Source: Chara braunii (Eukaryota; Streptophyta; Charophyceae; Charales; Characeae). Taken from it: a stretch of 30,288 nucleotides of DNA. The position numbers and the translations under genes were made by a program. The notes beneath the pieces are model-generated. The model was not told the DNA's origin. It was given only the letters and a program-made list of their open reading frames with translations, and searched no databases. Shown here one piece after another: positions 18,602 through 28,047 of the stretch (its first letter is position 1; every line of letters begins with the position of its first letter). The DNA lies in assembly GCA_003427395.1 (NCBI GenBank), contig BFEA01000214.1, forward strand, positions 842,261-872,548, in the 5' to 3' direction.

Positions 18602-19757
18602 AGTAAAAGGGCCTTTACCCGATACAGCCCCTGCTCGAGGAAAGCAGCGTATTGGGGTCCCTCGCCCAGAGCCTAATTCGTGAAAGCAGATCAAAGGACA
18701 TGTTCTCTGGGTCAAAGGTCACATCCTAACTAAAGTAAAGGACATTGTCAAAGGTCACAATTGTGCCTCTGGACGAACAGTTGCAAATTCTAAATATTTG
18801 AGTCACATCTGTTCATCCAGGGGTTGTGCAAGTCCTGTCTATTCATGCAGAGATGTGTCTGCACGTGCAGTCAATGTGTCTGTTCGTGCAGTAAAGGTGT
18901 CTGTTTGTACAAAAGATGTGTCTGTCTAAAAAGAAGTCAAGGAGTTAAGTCTCAGTCCAGATTCGAGTCAAAGGAGAAGTCTAGATACAGATAGGACGTC
19001 CGAAATTGAGGCCTACAGGCCGCAGCAGCAGCAACCCTTGAAGGACAGGAGTCTAGGACACATTCCACAGAGGCTGGGACTGGGAAAGGACCCAAGACAG
19101 ACAGAATTCAGGCCTCGTTTGGGGAGACCAGCACTATAAGAAACGAGACTGCCTCCCCACAAGGCAGATTTCCACTGGCATTGATGCGTGGAAGTGCTGT
19201 GGCACTTGTGTGGTAGCTGGCTGGATGAGCGCTGGCAGGAGAAGCTGCGCTAAGAGGAAGGAGGCTGGGCGCTGGCTGCAGAGAAGCCATAGCTGCTCCA
19301 GCTTATGTTAGTAGTAGAGGGTTAGTAAGTAGGATATCAGTGAGTGACATTCAAAGTAGATCTTCGTAGGTGAGAGTGTGCATGAATAGTGAGAAGAGAG
19401 AACCAAGACATAGTTCTAGAGAGAGAGAGAAGAGATCAAGAGAGAGAGAAGACAGGAAGTGAGTCTGAATATGGTGGACACTTACCTGCTGGCGCCACAT
19501 CTGTAATCTGAAGGAGGATGCTGGCTGAGCCAGATCCCACACTGTTGTATGATGAGGGAGACTTACCTCTTGTTGGCGCTGAACTCTGGAACTCAGGATA
19601 CTCTTTGAATTAAGTGACATTAATAATATAAGCTGCGCTACTTGGTTCTTATCTCACCTCAATCTGGTTTTGTGTGAACCCACCTTGTACATGTGACGAC
19701 ATGTATGCATGCGGTGTGATGCTCTCAAGCAAGCTGTGAACAGTCAGGTTCCTTGCA
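18602..19757 (+). mobile_element. 3' LTR of element B
   Basis: Starts 38 bp after the pol stop. Its first 435 bp are near-identical to 2263-2697. It then runs on through a TATA-containing promoter region, CTGGCGC and GCGCTGGC words, an AG-rich tract at 19418-19455 and ACTTACCTG words at 19485 and 19561, to CCTTGCA at 19757, where the sequence turns into its own reverse complement. The 5' edge is not certain because no TG start is evident, and the 3' end may be cut at the palindrome centre. Confidence 0.82.
19133..19140 (+). promoter_or_regulatory. TATA box of element B LTR
   Basis: ACTATAAG follows CCAGC in the LTR at the same place as CTATATAAG in the solo LTR (1014). The inverted copy has CTATGAG in reverse complement at this site, so its TATA box is mutated. 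Confidence 0.55.
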
Positions 19758-19784
19758 CAAGGAACCTGACTGTTCACAGCTTGC
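19729..19784. repeat. Perfect 27-bp palindrome arms at LTR junction
   Basis: 19729-19755 and 19758-19784 are exact reverse complements around the two bases CA. This is the centre of the long, imperfect LTR inverted repeat. Confidence 0.97.
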
Positions 19785-20690
19785 TCGAGTGCTTCAAACC
19801 GCATGCATACATGTTATCACACGTACAAAGTGGCCTCACACAAAACCAGATTGAGATGAGATAAGAACCAAGTAGCGCAACTTATATGATCAATGTAACT
19901 TAACACAGAGAGTATCATGAGTTCCAGAGTTTAGCGCCAACAAGAGGTAAGTCTCCCTTGTCATACCTCCTTCAGATTACAAGTGTGGCGCCAACAGGTA
20001 AGTGTCCACCATATCCAGATTCACTCCCTGTCTTCTCTCTCTTGCTCTCTTCTCTCTCAATAACTCTGTCTTGGTTCTCTTCCCTTCACTATGCATGCAC
20101 ACTCTCACCTACGAAGATCTACTCTTGAATGTCACTCACTGATATCCCACTACTTGCTAACCCCACTACTACTAACCTAGGCTGGCGCAGCTATGGCTTC
20201 CCTGCAGCCAGCGCCCAGCTCATTTCCTCTCTGGCGCAGCTTCTTCTTCAGCGCCCAGCTCCCTGCACTATAGCGCACAAGTGCCTCAGCACTTCCACGC
20301 ATCAATGCCAATGGGAATCTGTCTGGGGGGGGAGGCTGCCTCGTTTCTCATAGTGCTGGCCTCCCCTGGCGAGGTCTGAATTCTGCCTGTCCTGGTCCTT
20401 TCCCAGTCCAGCCTCTGTGTATGTGTCCCAGATCCCTTTCCTTCAGGGGTTGCTGCTGCTGCGGCCTTCAGGCCTTGATTTCGGACTCCCAATCTGAATC
20501 TAGACTTTCTTTCTGACTCGAATCCGGACTGGAACTTAACTCTTTGACTTCTGCCGGACGGACACACCCAATGCACGAGCAGACACTCTTTCTGCACAAA
20601 CAGACACATTGACTGCACGTACAGACACATCCCTTGTTTGAATAGGCATGACTCTCAGTCAGATTCATCCAGGCGCGGCCATAACTGCAG
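19758..20690 (-). mobile_element. Inverted, diverged copy of element B LTR
   Basis: Read on the minus strand, this follows 18602-19757 backwards from the palindrome centre with roughly 80-85% identity by eye. Shared landmarks include the CATGTATGCATGCGG word, the TTACCTCTTGTTGGCGCTAAAC region, the GATATCAGTGAGTGACATTCAA word, GCATTGATGCGTGGAAGTGC, GCCGCAGCAGCAGCAACCC and the ATGTGTCTG repeats near 20590-20630. Similarity fades near 20640-20690. No internal region of an inverted element follows, so this is an isolated LTR arm. Confidence 0.85.
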
Positions 20691-20856
20691 TCAGGTACAT
20701 TAAGTTAAGTTCCTTGCTCAGATCTTTTCTTTTCTTTCCGTTTTTGTGGACCATTTCTCTATTTATGTGTATCATCCTATCTTGTAACCACAGTCCAGAA
20801 ACCACAAACCCTGCCATGTGGAAAAGCCTAACCAGAGACCTCGCTCCACTATCTCC

Positions 20857-21256
20857 ACATGCAGAAAAGACGAAAAATATGGCAGTGCATCTTTCCATGT
20901 CGTAGCGGAGGATTCAGTCTAATTTTGCACATTTCGTGAGTAGTGGAGCAAGGCCCAAAGGAACTGCGCTGCAAGCCGAAACAAAGAGCCCCGCTCCTCT
21001 ACTCTTGACATGCAGGAAAAACAAAAACTGTGGAGGTGTATCTTTCCATGTTCTAGTGGAGGATTTTATTTTGCACATTTGGTGAGCAGTGGAGCGAGGC
21101 CCGCCGCATGCGACATGCAGAAAAGACAAAGTATGGTGGTGTATCTTTCCATGTCCCATTTTGCACATTTGGTGAGCAGTGGAGCGAGGCCCGCCACCAG
21201 CAACATGCAGAAAGTACAAGAACTGTGCTTGTGTATCTTTCCATGTGCTTGGCTGA
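20857..21256. repeat. Four-copy tandem repeat, 91-152 bp units
   Basis: Units starting near 20857, 21009, 21113 and 21204 each contain ACATGCAG(A/G)AAA, then TATCTTTCCATGT, and most contain TTTTGCACATTTGGTGAGCAGTGGAGCGAGGCCC. Spacing is 152, 104 and 91 bp. The antisense strand is open across it, but the repeats explain this. Confidence 0.85.
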
Positions 21257-21708
21257 GGCCCCAGAAGCGGCCGGGAGCCGCCGTGCACGAAATGGCTGAC
21301 CGTGCCAGTTTGCACCCCTCTCTCCCGCCGCAAACCGACGTGAGTCGTCGCTCTGTCGTGGCAGCGCCTGCCAGCACACCTCTCCTTCCTGCCCCCGCGG
21401 TTCCTCCTTGTCTGGCCGTGGGCACCGTGCGGGCCTCGCTGCACCTCTCTGTCCCGTCCTCGCGGTTCCTCCCGGCCTGGCGGTGGACACCACGCGGGCC
21501 AAGCCACGGGACCCCCCGGCGAGCCTTGGCTTCGCCCCCTCGCGGTTTCTCCTGGTCCGACAGGGAGCTTCACGGGAGGACCGCCGTAGGGTTTATAAGG
21601 TAAGGGAAGAAGCTTAAGCTTTGCTGTCCGGCGAGTAGCAATGAGGGACCGCCAACTTGAACTATGCAATGCTGAACCAGGCTATTGGTTTAATCCTCCG
21701 TCCCACAT
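21257..21708. other. GC-rich stretch with CGCGGTTCCTCC repeats
   Basis: A degenerate repeat with CGCGGTTCCTCC, TGGCxGTGGxCACC and GCGGGCC words recurs at 21396, 21461 and 21541. It is open in more than one frame on both strands but codon content looks repeat-driven. No gene is supported. Confidence 0.5.
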
Positions 21709-21812
21709 CTCTGCCTGCATTGTACACAGACCTGGCCGTTACATGGCCCATTGTACATGACTCTGCCTGCATTGTACACAGACCTGGCGATTACATGGCC
21801 CATTGTACATGC
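21709..21812. repeat. 52-bp tandem duplication
   Basis: 21709-21760 and 21761-21812 match except for a few bases (GGCCGTT versus GGCGATT). Each contains CTGCATTGTACACAGACCTGG and ends in CCCATTGTACATG. Confidence 0.9.
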
Positions 21813-22629
21813 CTCTGACTACTGGGAGCTGTTGGACAATGGCATCATTGTCTATGCCATGACTGATGTTACTGATTGCCCACATAATGATGCTGTTTTC
21901 TTGCCCCGCCAAATCATCCGCAATCTCTTTTATGTCGAAGATCATTCCTCTGGCCCCGTGCTGCAGCAGGACAATGTATCAACACTCTTCGACCTTCTCC
22001 TTTGTACAGCTACGAACACTGTTACACTCGGTTGTACCCGCCATCGTCTCTGTCACAATCACTACAATGACATGGTTTCTGCATCCATGTGTGTAGACTG
22101 TCCCTCCGTTCCTGACTGCAGGCACCCACGTCCATTTTGCGGCCAGGGGCGTTATACTGAATGCATCGTCTTAGTGGTGCCCGTTCTTCCTTCATGTTGG
22201 CCTGCAATCGACATACCATTTGTTGGTAGTATTTGGTGGGCATGCTCAATACCAGCCGCTGTGGCAATTGTTTCTTCGAGAATGCTTGGTGAGGTCTTCC
22301 ATGTGTTCATCCACCTCATCCTTACCATGTATGTCCTCTCTGTCGTCAAGGACAGACTGATCCTTGAGCCTTTCTTATCCTTTCCTTTCCTTCCATCTTC
22401 ATTCTACATTCCTTACTTTCCCTTACTTTCCCTTTGTCTTCCTTTGTTGTGTCTTCTCTCCATCTCTTCTCGGTGTTTATCCCTTCCGCCTTCACTCTGC
22501 CTCTTTCGCACAGTGTACAAGTGGGCGAATATGGCACACGGAGATACGTGCAGCTCGTGCTCAACTTCATCAACATGGCGAGCCTTGTACGTGAGAGGCA
22601 CAGTAAAGGGGGAGTTACACGAAGAATGA
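21751..22629 (+). CDS. Unrecognised 292-residue open frame, doubtful
   Basis: An ATG-initiated frame of 292 codons beginning inside the second copy of the 52-bp duplication. The N-terminal 140 residues are mixed composition with many Cys and His (for example CTRHRLCHNH, CVDCPSVPDC), but no known motif is recognised. The C-terminal half has hydrophobic stretches (WWACSIPAAVAIV, VFIHLILTMYVL) and then a run from a pyrimidine-rich tract (22370-22510) that yields Phe, Pro, Leu and Ser by composition alone. No start context, partner gene or family supports it. It may be chance in repeat DNA, or an exon of a decayed gene. Confidence 0.15.
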   Translation: MYMTLPALYTDLAITWPIVHASDYWELLDNGIIVYAMTDVTDCPHNDAVFLPRQIIRNLFYVEDHSSGPVLQQDNVSTLFDLLLCTATNTVTLGCTRHRLCHNHYNDMVSASMCVDCPSVPDCRHPRPFCGQGRYTECIVLVVPVLPSCWPAIDIPFVGSIWWACSIPAAVAIVSSRMLGEVFHVFIHLILTMYVLSVVKDRLILEPFLSFPFLPSSFYIPYFPLLSLCLPLLCLLSISSRCLSLPPSLCLFRTVYKWANMAHGDTCSSCSTSSTWRALYVRGTVKGELHEE

Positions 22630-23055
22630 TAAAAATGATGGTATCATTTGTTTTGCAAAGTTAGTTCATAGATATGTGACAATATATAGATACACGGTTG
22701 CCTATCTATGTGCTGTCTTGATGCATTATGCTGTGTGACTAGATGTTTCTTGTGTGGTGTGTTTCACAGGGATCAGGTTTCGGACACCTTATTAGCACGT
22801 ACCCCAAAGTCTCTCTTAACTGGACTTGCATGCCCTCTTTCCCCCTCCCCTACTACGAGACACACAGCATTATGCAGCCTTAGGAATATTCTAAAGACTT
22901 TTGGTGGACCAAAACATGGCCCGCTGATAGTCAAAACTTTCCCCTCGCAGGTTTTGTTTGTGTCTATGTAATCCTTGTTTGTATGCCAATGACACAGTTA
23001 TGGAAGTTGTTTGACTCTAGCTTTTGATTTGTCTTGTATGCTGCCCATTTTCTAG
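22630..23055. other. Gene-free stretch, possible intron-like edges
   Basis: No complete gene seen. A pyrimidine-rich TGTTTCACAG at about 22769 resembles a 3' splice site, and a short open segment with NILKTFGGPKHGPLIVKTFP follows it (to about 22950). This is weak evidence only. Confidence 0.25.
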
Positions 23056-23132
23056 TTTTTTCTTGAGAAGAAAAAGGAGGCTCTTCGTGAACAAGTCCGC
23101 CAATCAATGCGCACGGACGGCGAGGGGCATGG
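23056..23132 (+). other. Possible coding exon, 77 bp
   Basis: Flanked by CCCATTTTCTAG before and GTGAGT after, which are good splice signals. In one frame it reads FFLEKKKEALREQVRQSM and on to GEGHG, a hydrophilic, coding-looking sequence. A splice to 23210 would keep the frame. No family was recognised. Confidence 0.25.
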
Positions 23133-23209
23133 GTGAGTATTCCTAAACTTTCCTCTGCGTGACACTTAACACTTAGGTACTGGTGTTGTATCTCTGTCGT
23201 TCGCATCAG

Positions 23210-23339
23210 AGAGACAATGCTGGAGCTGCGAAAAAGTCTCGGTTTGCTAGAGCTGGGATCTATGGTGCTTCTTACCCTAAAGAGACCGGATCCATTTGTT
23301 TCTCTGATGCAAAGGAGCACAGATTTCTGTCCCTTCTGA
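23210..23339 (+). other. Possible terminal exon with stop
   Basis: Preceded by the pyrimidine-rich TCTCTGTCGTTCGCATCAG. Continued from the exon at 23056-23132, it gives 42 residues beginning ETMLELRKSLGLLELGSM and ends at TGA 23337-23339. Other frames are also open here, so the frame choice is uncertain. Confidence 0.22.
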
Positions 23340-23391
23340 CACTCACCTGCACATCAGAAGCAAACGGGAGGACAAGAAAGGGAACGGGAAG

Positions 23392-23394
<3 letters not shown>

Positions 23395-23460
<66 letters not shown>
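23395..23460. repeat. (AG)33 microsatellite
   Basis: Uninterrupted AG dinucleotides over 66 bp. Shorter AG tracts occur in each LTR (1388, 3402, 10945). Confidence 0.97.
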
Positions 23461-23462
<2 letters not shown>

Positions 23463-23659
23463 TCTTTACATTGGTGAATGCCCAGCATTATGCGTGTACC
23501 ACCTATCAAGGTTTGCATCGCCGATGGTCATTGACCCATTACAGCTGGTGACTGGTTGGGGAACACCAGTTGGGGGGAACACCCCCTGTGAACTGCCGAG
23601 TTGTTTTTCTTCTCCTGTACAGTTTTTTCCAGAATGAGCTTTTGGTTGTAACACCTTTT

Positions 23660-23743
23660 CCAGGTTATTTTATTAATTTTGTCAAGGCTTGTATGCATTG
23701 AACTTCCAGCCTTCCAGGTTATTTTATTAATTTTGACAAGGCT
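23660..23743. repeat. 30-bp direct repeat, 54 bp apart
   Basis: 23660-23689 and 23714-23743 differ at a single base (TTTTGTCAAG versus TTTTGACAAG). The second copy is followed by an open segment 23741-23781 ending at GTAAGT. Confidence 0.9.
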
Positions 23744-23833
23744 ACTCGGTCTATGGTAAAGTTCATGGATCCTGCTGAAACGTAAGTGCAAGTTATAAGC
23801 AATCCTCTTCTGTCAGTGGTGTTACGGACTCAG

Positions 23834-23903
23834 CCAGGGCTCGATCCCTGGTCCGCGGGTTACCACCCGCCAGGCTGCCTTTTTTTTTTTTTTTTTTTTT
23901 TTT
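23834..23903 (+). other. tRNA-like T-arm motif followed by T24
   Basis: CCAGGG/CCCTGG (23834-23839 and 23846-23851) enclose CTCGAT, and GGCTCGATCCC resembles a pol III B box (9 of 11 positions). A run of 24 T from 23880 follows. Either a pol III-type unit with terminator on the plus strand, or the poly(A) tail of a retroposed sequence lying on the minus strand (23904-24200). No complete tRNA cloverleaf can be folded. Confidence 0.3.
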
Positions 23904-24685
23904 GAGTTTCTGATCTCCAGTTCCTGACTGTTGGCGCCGTCTGCAGTTGACGCCCGTTCTCAAATTCCTCCTTTGGCACTTTCGGATTTCGATACTGGGT
24001 GCCATCCGGCATTCTATGGCCCAGACTCAGACCTTCGATTCTCAGTTCAGCTCTGAGGCAAATTACATTTTTGCCCTCGGGACCGAACTTGAGTCCGGTA
24101 CTTAAAGCCCGGTGCGGGCATTCAGTTTTCAGCCTCAGTGCTTGTGCTTCAGCGCGACTTGCTGCGACATTGTGTTCGGAATCCAAGATTGCGAGTTAGC
24201 GACTTTGCCACTTTGTTCTGCGCCCGTCGAGTCGTGTCAAGTCTGCGTCGAGTTGAGTGAGCGTGTGTGTGTGCTCTCACTCTCCCTCTCTTTCCCAGCC
24301 TCGCTGCCCTGCCTTCGCCTCGTCACAAGTGGTAACGAACTCGGACGTAGAGGGTTCGCACAGGAGAAAACATACAGACTGTTTGCTGGCAGCACAACTC
24401 AGCTGAGTATTGCTCAAATTGCTGTTCAGAAAGCTTTTGTCCAGTGGTGCATGACATTGCACAAATCGTCCCTCAGCACATAAAAGCTCTTCAGACGCGG
24501 GCCGTCGACATGGCCCCGACTGGTGTTCTGTGGCAGTTGGATGTTGATCCCACACATGCGGCTGATCAAAAAAAATCTGGGCTTTATTTCTCCGCCACGA
24601 AGTTCGCAGTTGTGGCCCTCTGTGAATGTTCATGCGTTCGGGCGTGGGATGTTACTTGTTTCTTTGTTTTGTGGTGAGTGTTCAA
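23904..24685. other. Gene-free stretch
   Basis: Several short frames occur on both strands with no recognisable product. If the T24 run is a poly(A) tail, the minus strand from about 24200 down to 23904 would be a retroposed sequence. Nothing else is supported. Confidence 0.35.
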
Positions 24686-25032
24686 AGGCAGATGAGAGCT
24701 CGAATCCTTCGTAGTGGTCTTGCATTATCCGAAATCTTTGTGGTTTCCAGAGTGTGAAGCTTTTGCACTGAAACGTAAAAAAAGCAGACGAGCTCGAATC
24801 CTGTGTAGTGGTTTTGCATTGTTTGAAAGCTTTGCGGTTTCCGGAGTGTAATGTTACGATCCTGGTCATTTCCAAAGTGAAAATTCACAAGGGAAGACAA
24901 TGCCACCCAATTGCAAAAGAAATGAAAGCACTTGCAAAGAGATGGATGTTATGACCCTGGCCAATTTCGAGATGCACATCCATCAGATAGTACAATGCCG
25001 CCCAATTGCAAAAAGAAATGAATGAACTTGAG
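24686..25032 (+). repeat. 95-97 bp tandem repeats upstream of the LINE
   Basis: Two related pairs: AG(G/A)GCAGA-GAGCTCGAATCC units at 24686 and 24783 (period 97), and TGTTA(C/T)GA(T/C)CCTGG units at 24852 and 24947 (period 95), the latter each ending in CCCAATTGCAAAA-GAAATGAA. Their place directly before the LINE coding region recalls promoter monomers in the 5' UTR of L1 elements, an inference from position. Confidence 0.7.
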
Positions 25033-25225
25033 AGGAGAAGAGGATTAGAAGAAGAAATACAAGATGGATGATACTGGGTTGGTTTCACCCTCAGGGTCGA
25101 CACAGGACTCGGGGATCTGACAGGGGAGAAGACCTGAAAGGAGGGGACACAGGTGGCCTCACTACTCCCTCTTAAAGGACAACTGGTCGGTCTAGGACCC
25201 ACAGCCAGCCTTTAAGGTCGGGGTA

Positions 25226-26743
25226 ATGGAAGCCTTTAGGAAAACAGCCAACACAAGGGTGGTCCAGGATGAATGGAGACACCAAGGGATTATTCTTCGA
25301 TGTTGGAACGTCAATGGTTTGGGCAATGTGCAGGAAAAGGAAGTCAAGATGTTTGACTTAATAAGCGGTTTAACAGTGAGCAACAAAAAGGTAGCAGACA
25401 TCAAACTGCTACAAGAAACTCACCTTACTGCATCGAGTGAACATACTAGAATCAAAAAGATGGTTGCAAGAAAGTTGGGAGGCATTAAGGAGGAAATATG
25501 GGCAGAGGACAGCACATCAAGTACAAAAGGTACAACCATCTTAATACCAAACTCCTCCAGATTCCGCCGGGCTGGAGAGGTGTTGGGTAAGGAAGCCGAT
25601 CTTATCAATGGGAGGTGGTGCTCTATGCATCTGAAATGGAACGAAGAAGAGTTCTGCGTACTCAACATCTATGCCCCAAATGAACCCGCAGAGAGGACCG
25701 CCTTCACAGCTAGCCTGGACAGAAGAATCCCCCTGCTGATCCCATGCATAGCGGTGGGAGACTGGAATACCACTCTAGACGCCTCCATGGATCGCATATC
25801 CCGTTCACCCAACGTGGGTACTTCTCAAGAGGCCTTGACAATCCAAAAACTGATGTTAGATCATTGTCTGATCGACCCTTTCAGAACCTTCCACCCATCC
25901 ACCAGAGCATTCTCGTTAATTAAAAAGAACCATGCTCAACACACAGCCTTTTCACGAATAGATTACTTCTTAGTCTCAGAGACATTGATGGGGGCAGTCA
26001 AAGACACACAGATACTACCCCTAGCTCCATATACAGGACTAGACCACAAGCCCATTGACCTGATAATCAGTTTCGAACAGTCGGTCAAAAAAGGGAACAG
26101 CTTTCAGAAACTAAACAACTCCCTACTAATGAGTCAAACTTTTCAAGAAGGGGTGAGGGAATGCTGGCAAGGGCAAAGGAACTCTCTACTAGCAACTCAG
26201 GATCGATGGGAATGGTTTCAAAAAAGCTATCTGGAACTGTCAAAGACGACATCAAAGCTCTCTAGGAATCTTTCTTCCATTAGGAAACAAAGAAGGCAGA
26301 CCTTGGAATCGGTGTTGAGGATCGCAGAGGTCAATCTGAGTGATAATGCTTCCTCCCAACTATACTTAGAAGTATTTGAAAAAGCCCGGGAGGAATTGGC
26401 TCTATGGAGATGGTGGGACCCGAAGGGGCTACAAATTAGGTCTAGAATGAATGAATACGAACTCAGCGAGTCAATGTCCAAACATTTTTTCGCACGCATT
26501 AAGGCCAACTCTCGGGCGAGCACTATAGAAAGACTAAGAACTCTCTCGCCCCCGGAGGAGTCGATGTCCACCAGTGAAAACCTACTAGAAATAGCAAAGA
26601 CTTTCTACCAAGACCTATACCAGACTAAGACACGGTCACCCGTCTCGGCGGCAACAAGAGAAGCGAGACAAAGAATGTTGCAGTATTTGGAACAAACAAT
26701 CACAGCTGAACAAGCGAAGCCATGGACAAACCAATCACGATAG
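25226..26743 (+). pseudogene. LINE ORF2, endonuclease part
   Basis: First part of a non-LTR retrotransposon ORF2. The APE-type endonuclease, which nicks target DNA for target-primed reverse transcription, spans about residues 25-250. Visible motifs are RCWNVNGL, LLQETHL (catalytic Glu), LNIYAPN, VGDWNTT (Asp/Asn), SRIDYFLVS and LDHKPI (the catalytic Asp-His pair). A linker of about 240 residues leads toward RT. The frame is intact from the ATG at 25226 until about 26715, where true coding moves to another frame (EAMDKPITIEEL). No ORF1 is seen upstream, so the element is either 5' truncated or of a one-ORF type. The domain order EN-RT-zinc finger places it in the L1-like group. Confidence 0.92.
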
Positions 26744-28047
26744 AAGAACTACACCAAGCAGTCCTAAGCATGAAAAATGAAAAAACACCGGCATCGACGG
26801 CCTTTCCAAGGAATTATGGGTAAAATTTTGGCCTCTCTTGGGGGGAGATCTAATGAACTTCTACGAAGACAGCTGGCTCAAAGGGGGGCTAGGTAATCTC
26901 ATTAGTAGCAGTGTCATTACTTTGTTATATAAAAAAAGGTGATAGAGAAGACATCAGTAACTACAGACCGATCTCCTTGCTGACACTCCCATATAAGATA
27001 CGAGCAAAAGCATTGGCAACGAGAATCACAGGCATAACGGACAAATGCTTTCACATTGATCAAACAGGCTTTATTCCTGGTAGGTATATATTGGATAAAG
27101 TGCTAACCTTAAACGAAGCAGTCTGCAAAGTCAGAGAGAAAAGGATAAACACGGCAATACTCTTCTTTGATTTTGAAAAAGCATACGACCAAGTCAACTG
27201 GTCCTTCATGGATGCTAGCATGGAACGGATGGGAGTGGGACCAAATTTTAGAAAGTGGATCAGAATCTTATACAATGATGCCATGGGTTGTGTACAGGTC
27301 AATGGATTCCTGTCTGAAAGCTACCCAGTATCAAGATCAGTCAGACAGTGGGACCCTTTGGCACCATCAATCTTCCTATTTGTGATGGAAGCCATCGCAT
27401 CATTCCTGAGGAAAGACCCCTCAATCCAGCGACTTCCAGAAGTAAATGCCGGATCTGCACACCACATGAGCTTCCCGACAGCCATTATGTTCGCAGATGA
27501 CCTGACAGTCATGATTCGAGCGTCTGACTCCTCTTTCAAATCACTGGCCAAAGCGATGGAGGCGTTTAGATTAGCGTCTGAGATGAAGATAAACTGGAAA
27601 AAGACTATTGGGTGGTGGCTTTCAGACGAAGACCTTCCAACTCTTCAAGGCCCAAAGTCAGCTATGACATGGGATACACCAGAAACACCCACCCGCTACC
27701 TGGGTATTTTGATGACTAAGGATGGGCTAGCCCTTCAAATGGCACAAAACATCCTAACCAAACAAATCAACAAGCTGGGAAGATGGGGGAGTGTTTTTAC
27801 CTCACTAATTGGCAGAGCGCTGGTACTTAATACCTCGGTCTTCTCGATGATGTGGTATATTACCTCGATATGGACAATACCAGACATCTCACTCAAGGAA
27901 TTGAACTGCTCAGCTAGGAGTTACCTATGGTCAGGGAACCCCAATAAAAGGAACAGCATACCGAAGATTGCATGGCAATACATCACGAGGAAGCCGCTCT
28001 ATGGGGGCCTGGGTATCATTGACCCTAGAGCTGAGACAAAAGCCTAA
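26716..28047 (+). pseudogene. LINE ORF2, reverse transcriptase part
   Basis: RT palm and fingers. 26716-26790 is in one frame (up to MKNEKTP), a one-base loss near 26790 moves the frame (IDGLSKELWVKFW), and a run of seven A at 26931-26937 moves it again. From 26938 it is open to TAA 28045-28047. Motifs: YKKGDREDISNYRPISLL, QTGFIPGR, FFDFEKAYDQVNW, the catalytic FADDL near 27495 and YLGI. In the otherwise invariant RQGDPL(A/S)P motif the Gly is Trp (RQWDPLAPSIF, near 27345), probably GGG to TGG, which should harm activity. Three frame breaks in 250 bp, two at or near homopolymers, could partly be consensus errors. Confidence 0.9.

Noticed and set aside
20914-21669. 251-codon minus-strand frame
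   Set aside because: It is produced by the four-copy tandem repeat and the GC-rich repeats at 21396-21541; no family is recognised and the plus strand is equally open.
23183-23551. Plus-strand frame with a long Glu-Arg run
   Set aside because: The run is the (AG)33 microsatellite read in frame; it has no coding value.
23820-23880. tRNA gene
   Set aside because: Only a T-arm-like hairpin is present. No acceptor, D or anticodon arm can be folded around it.
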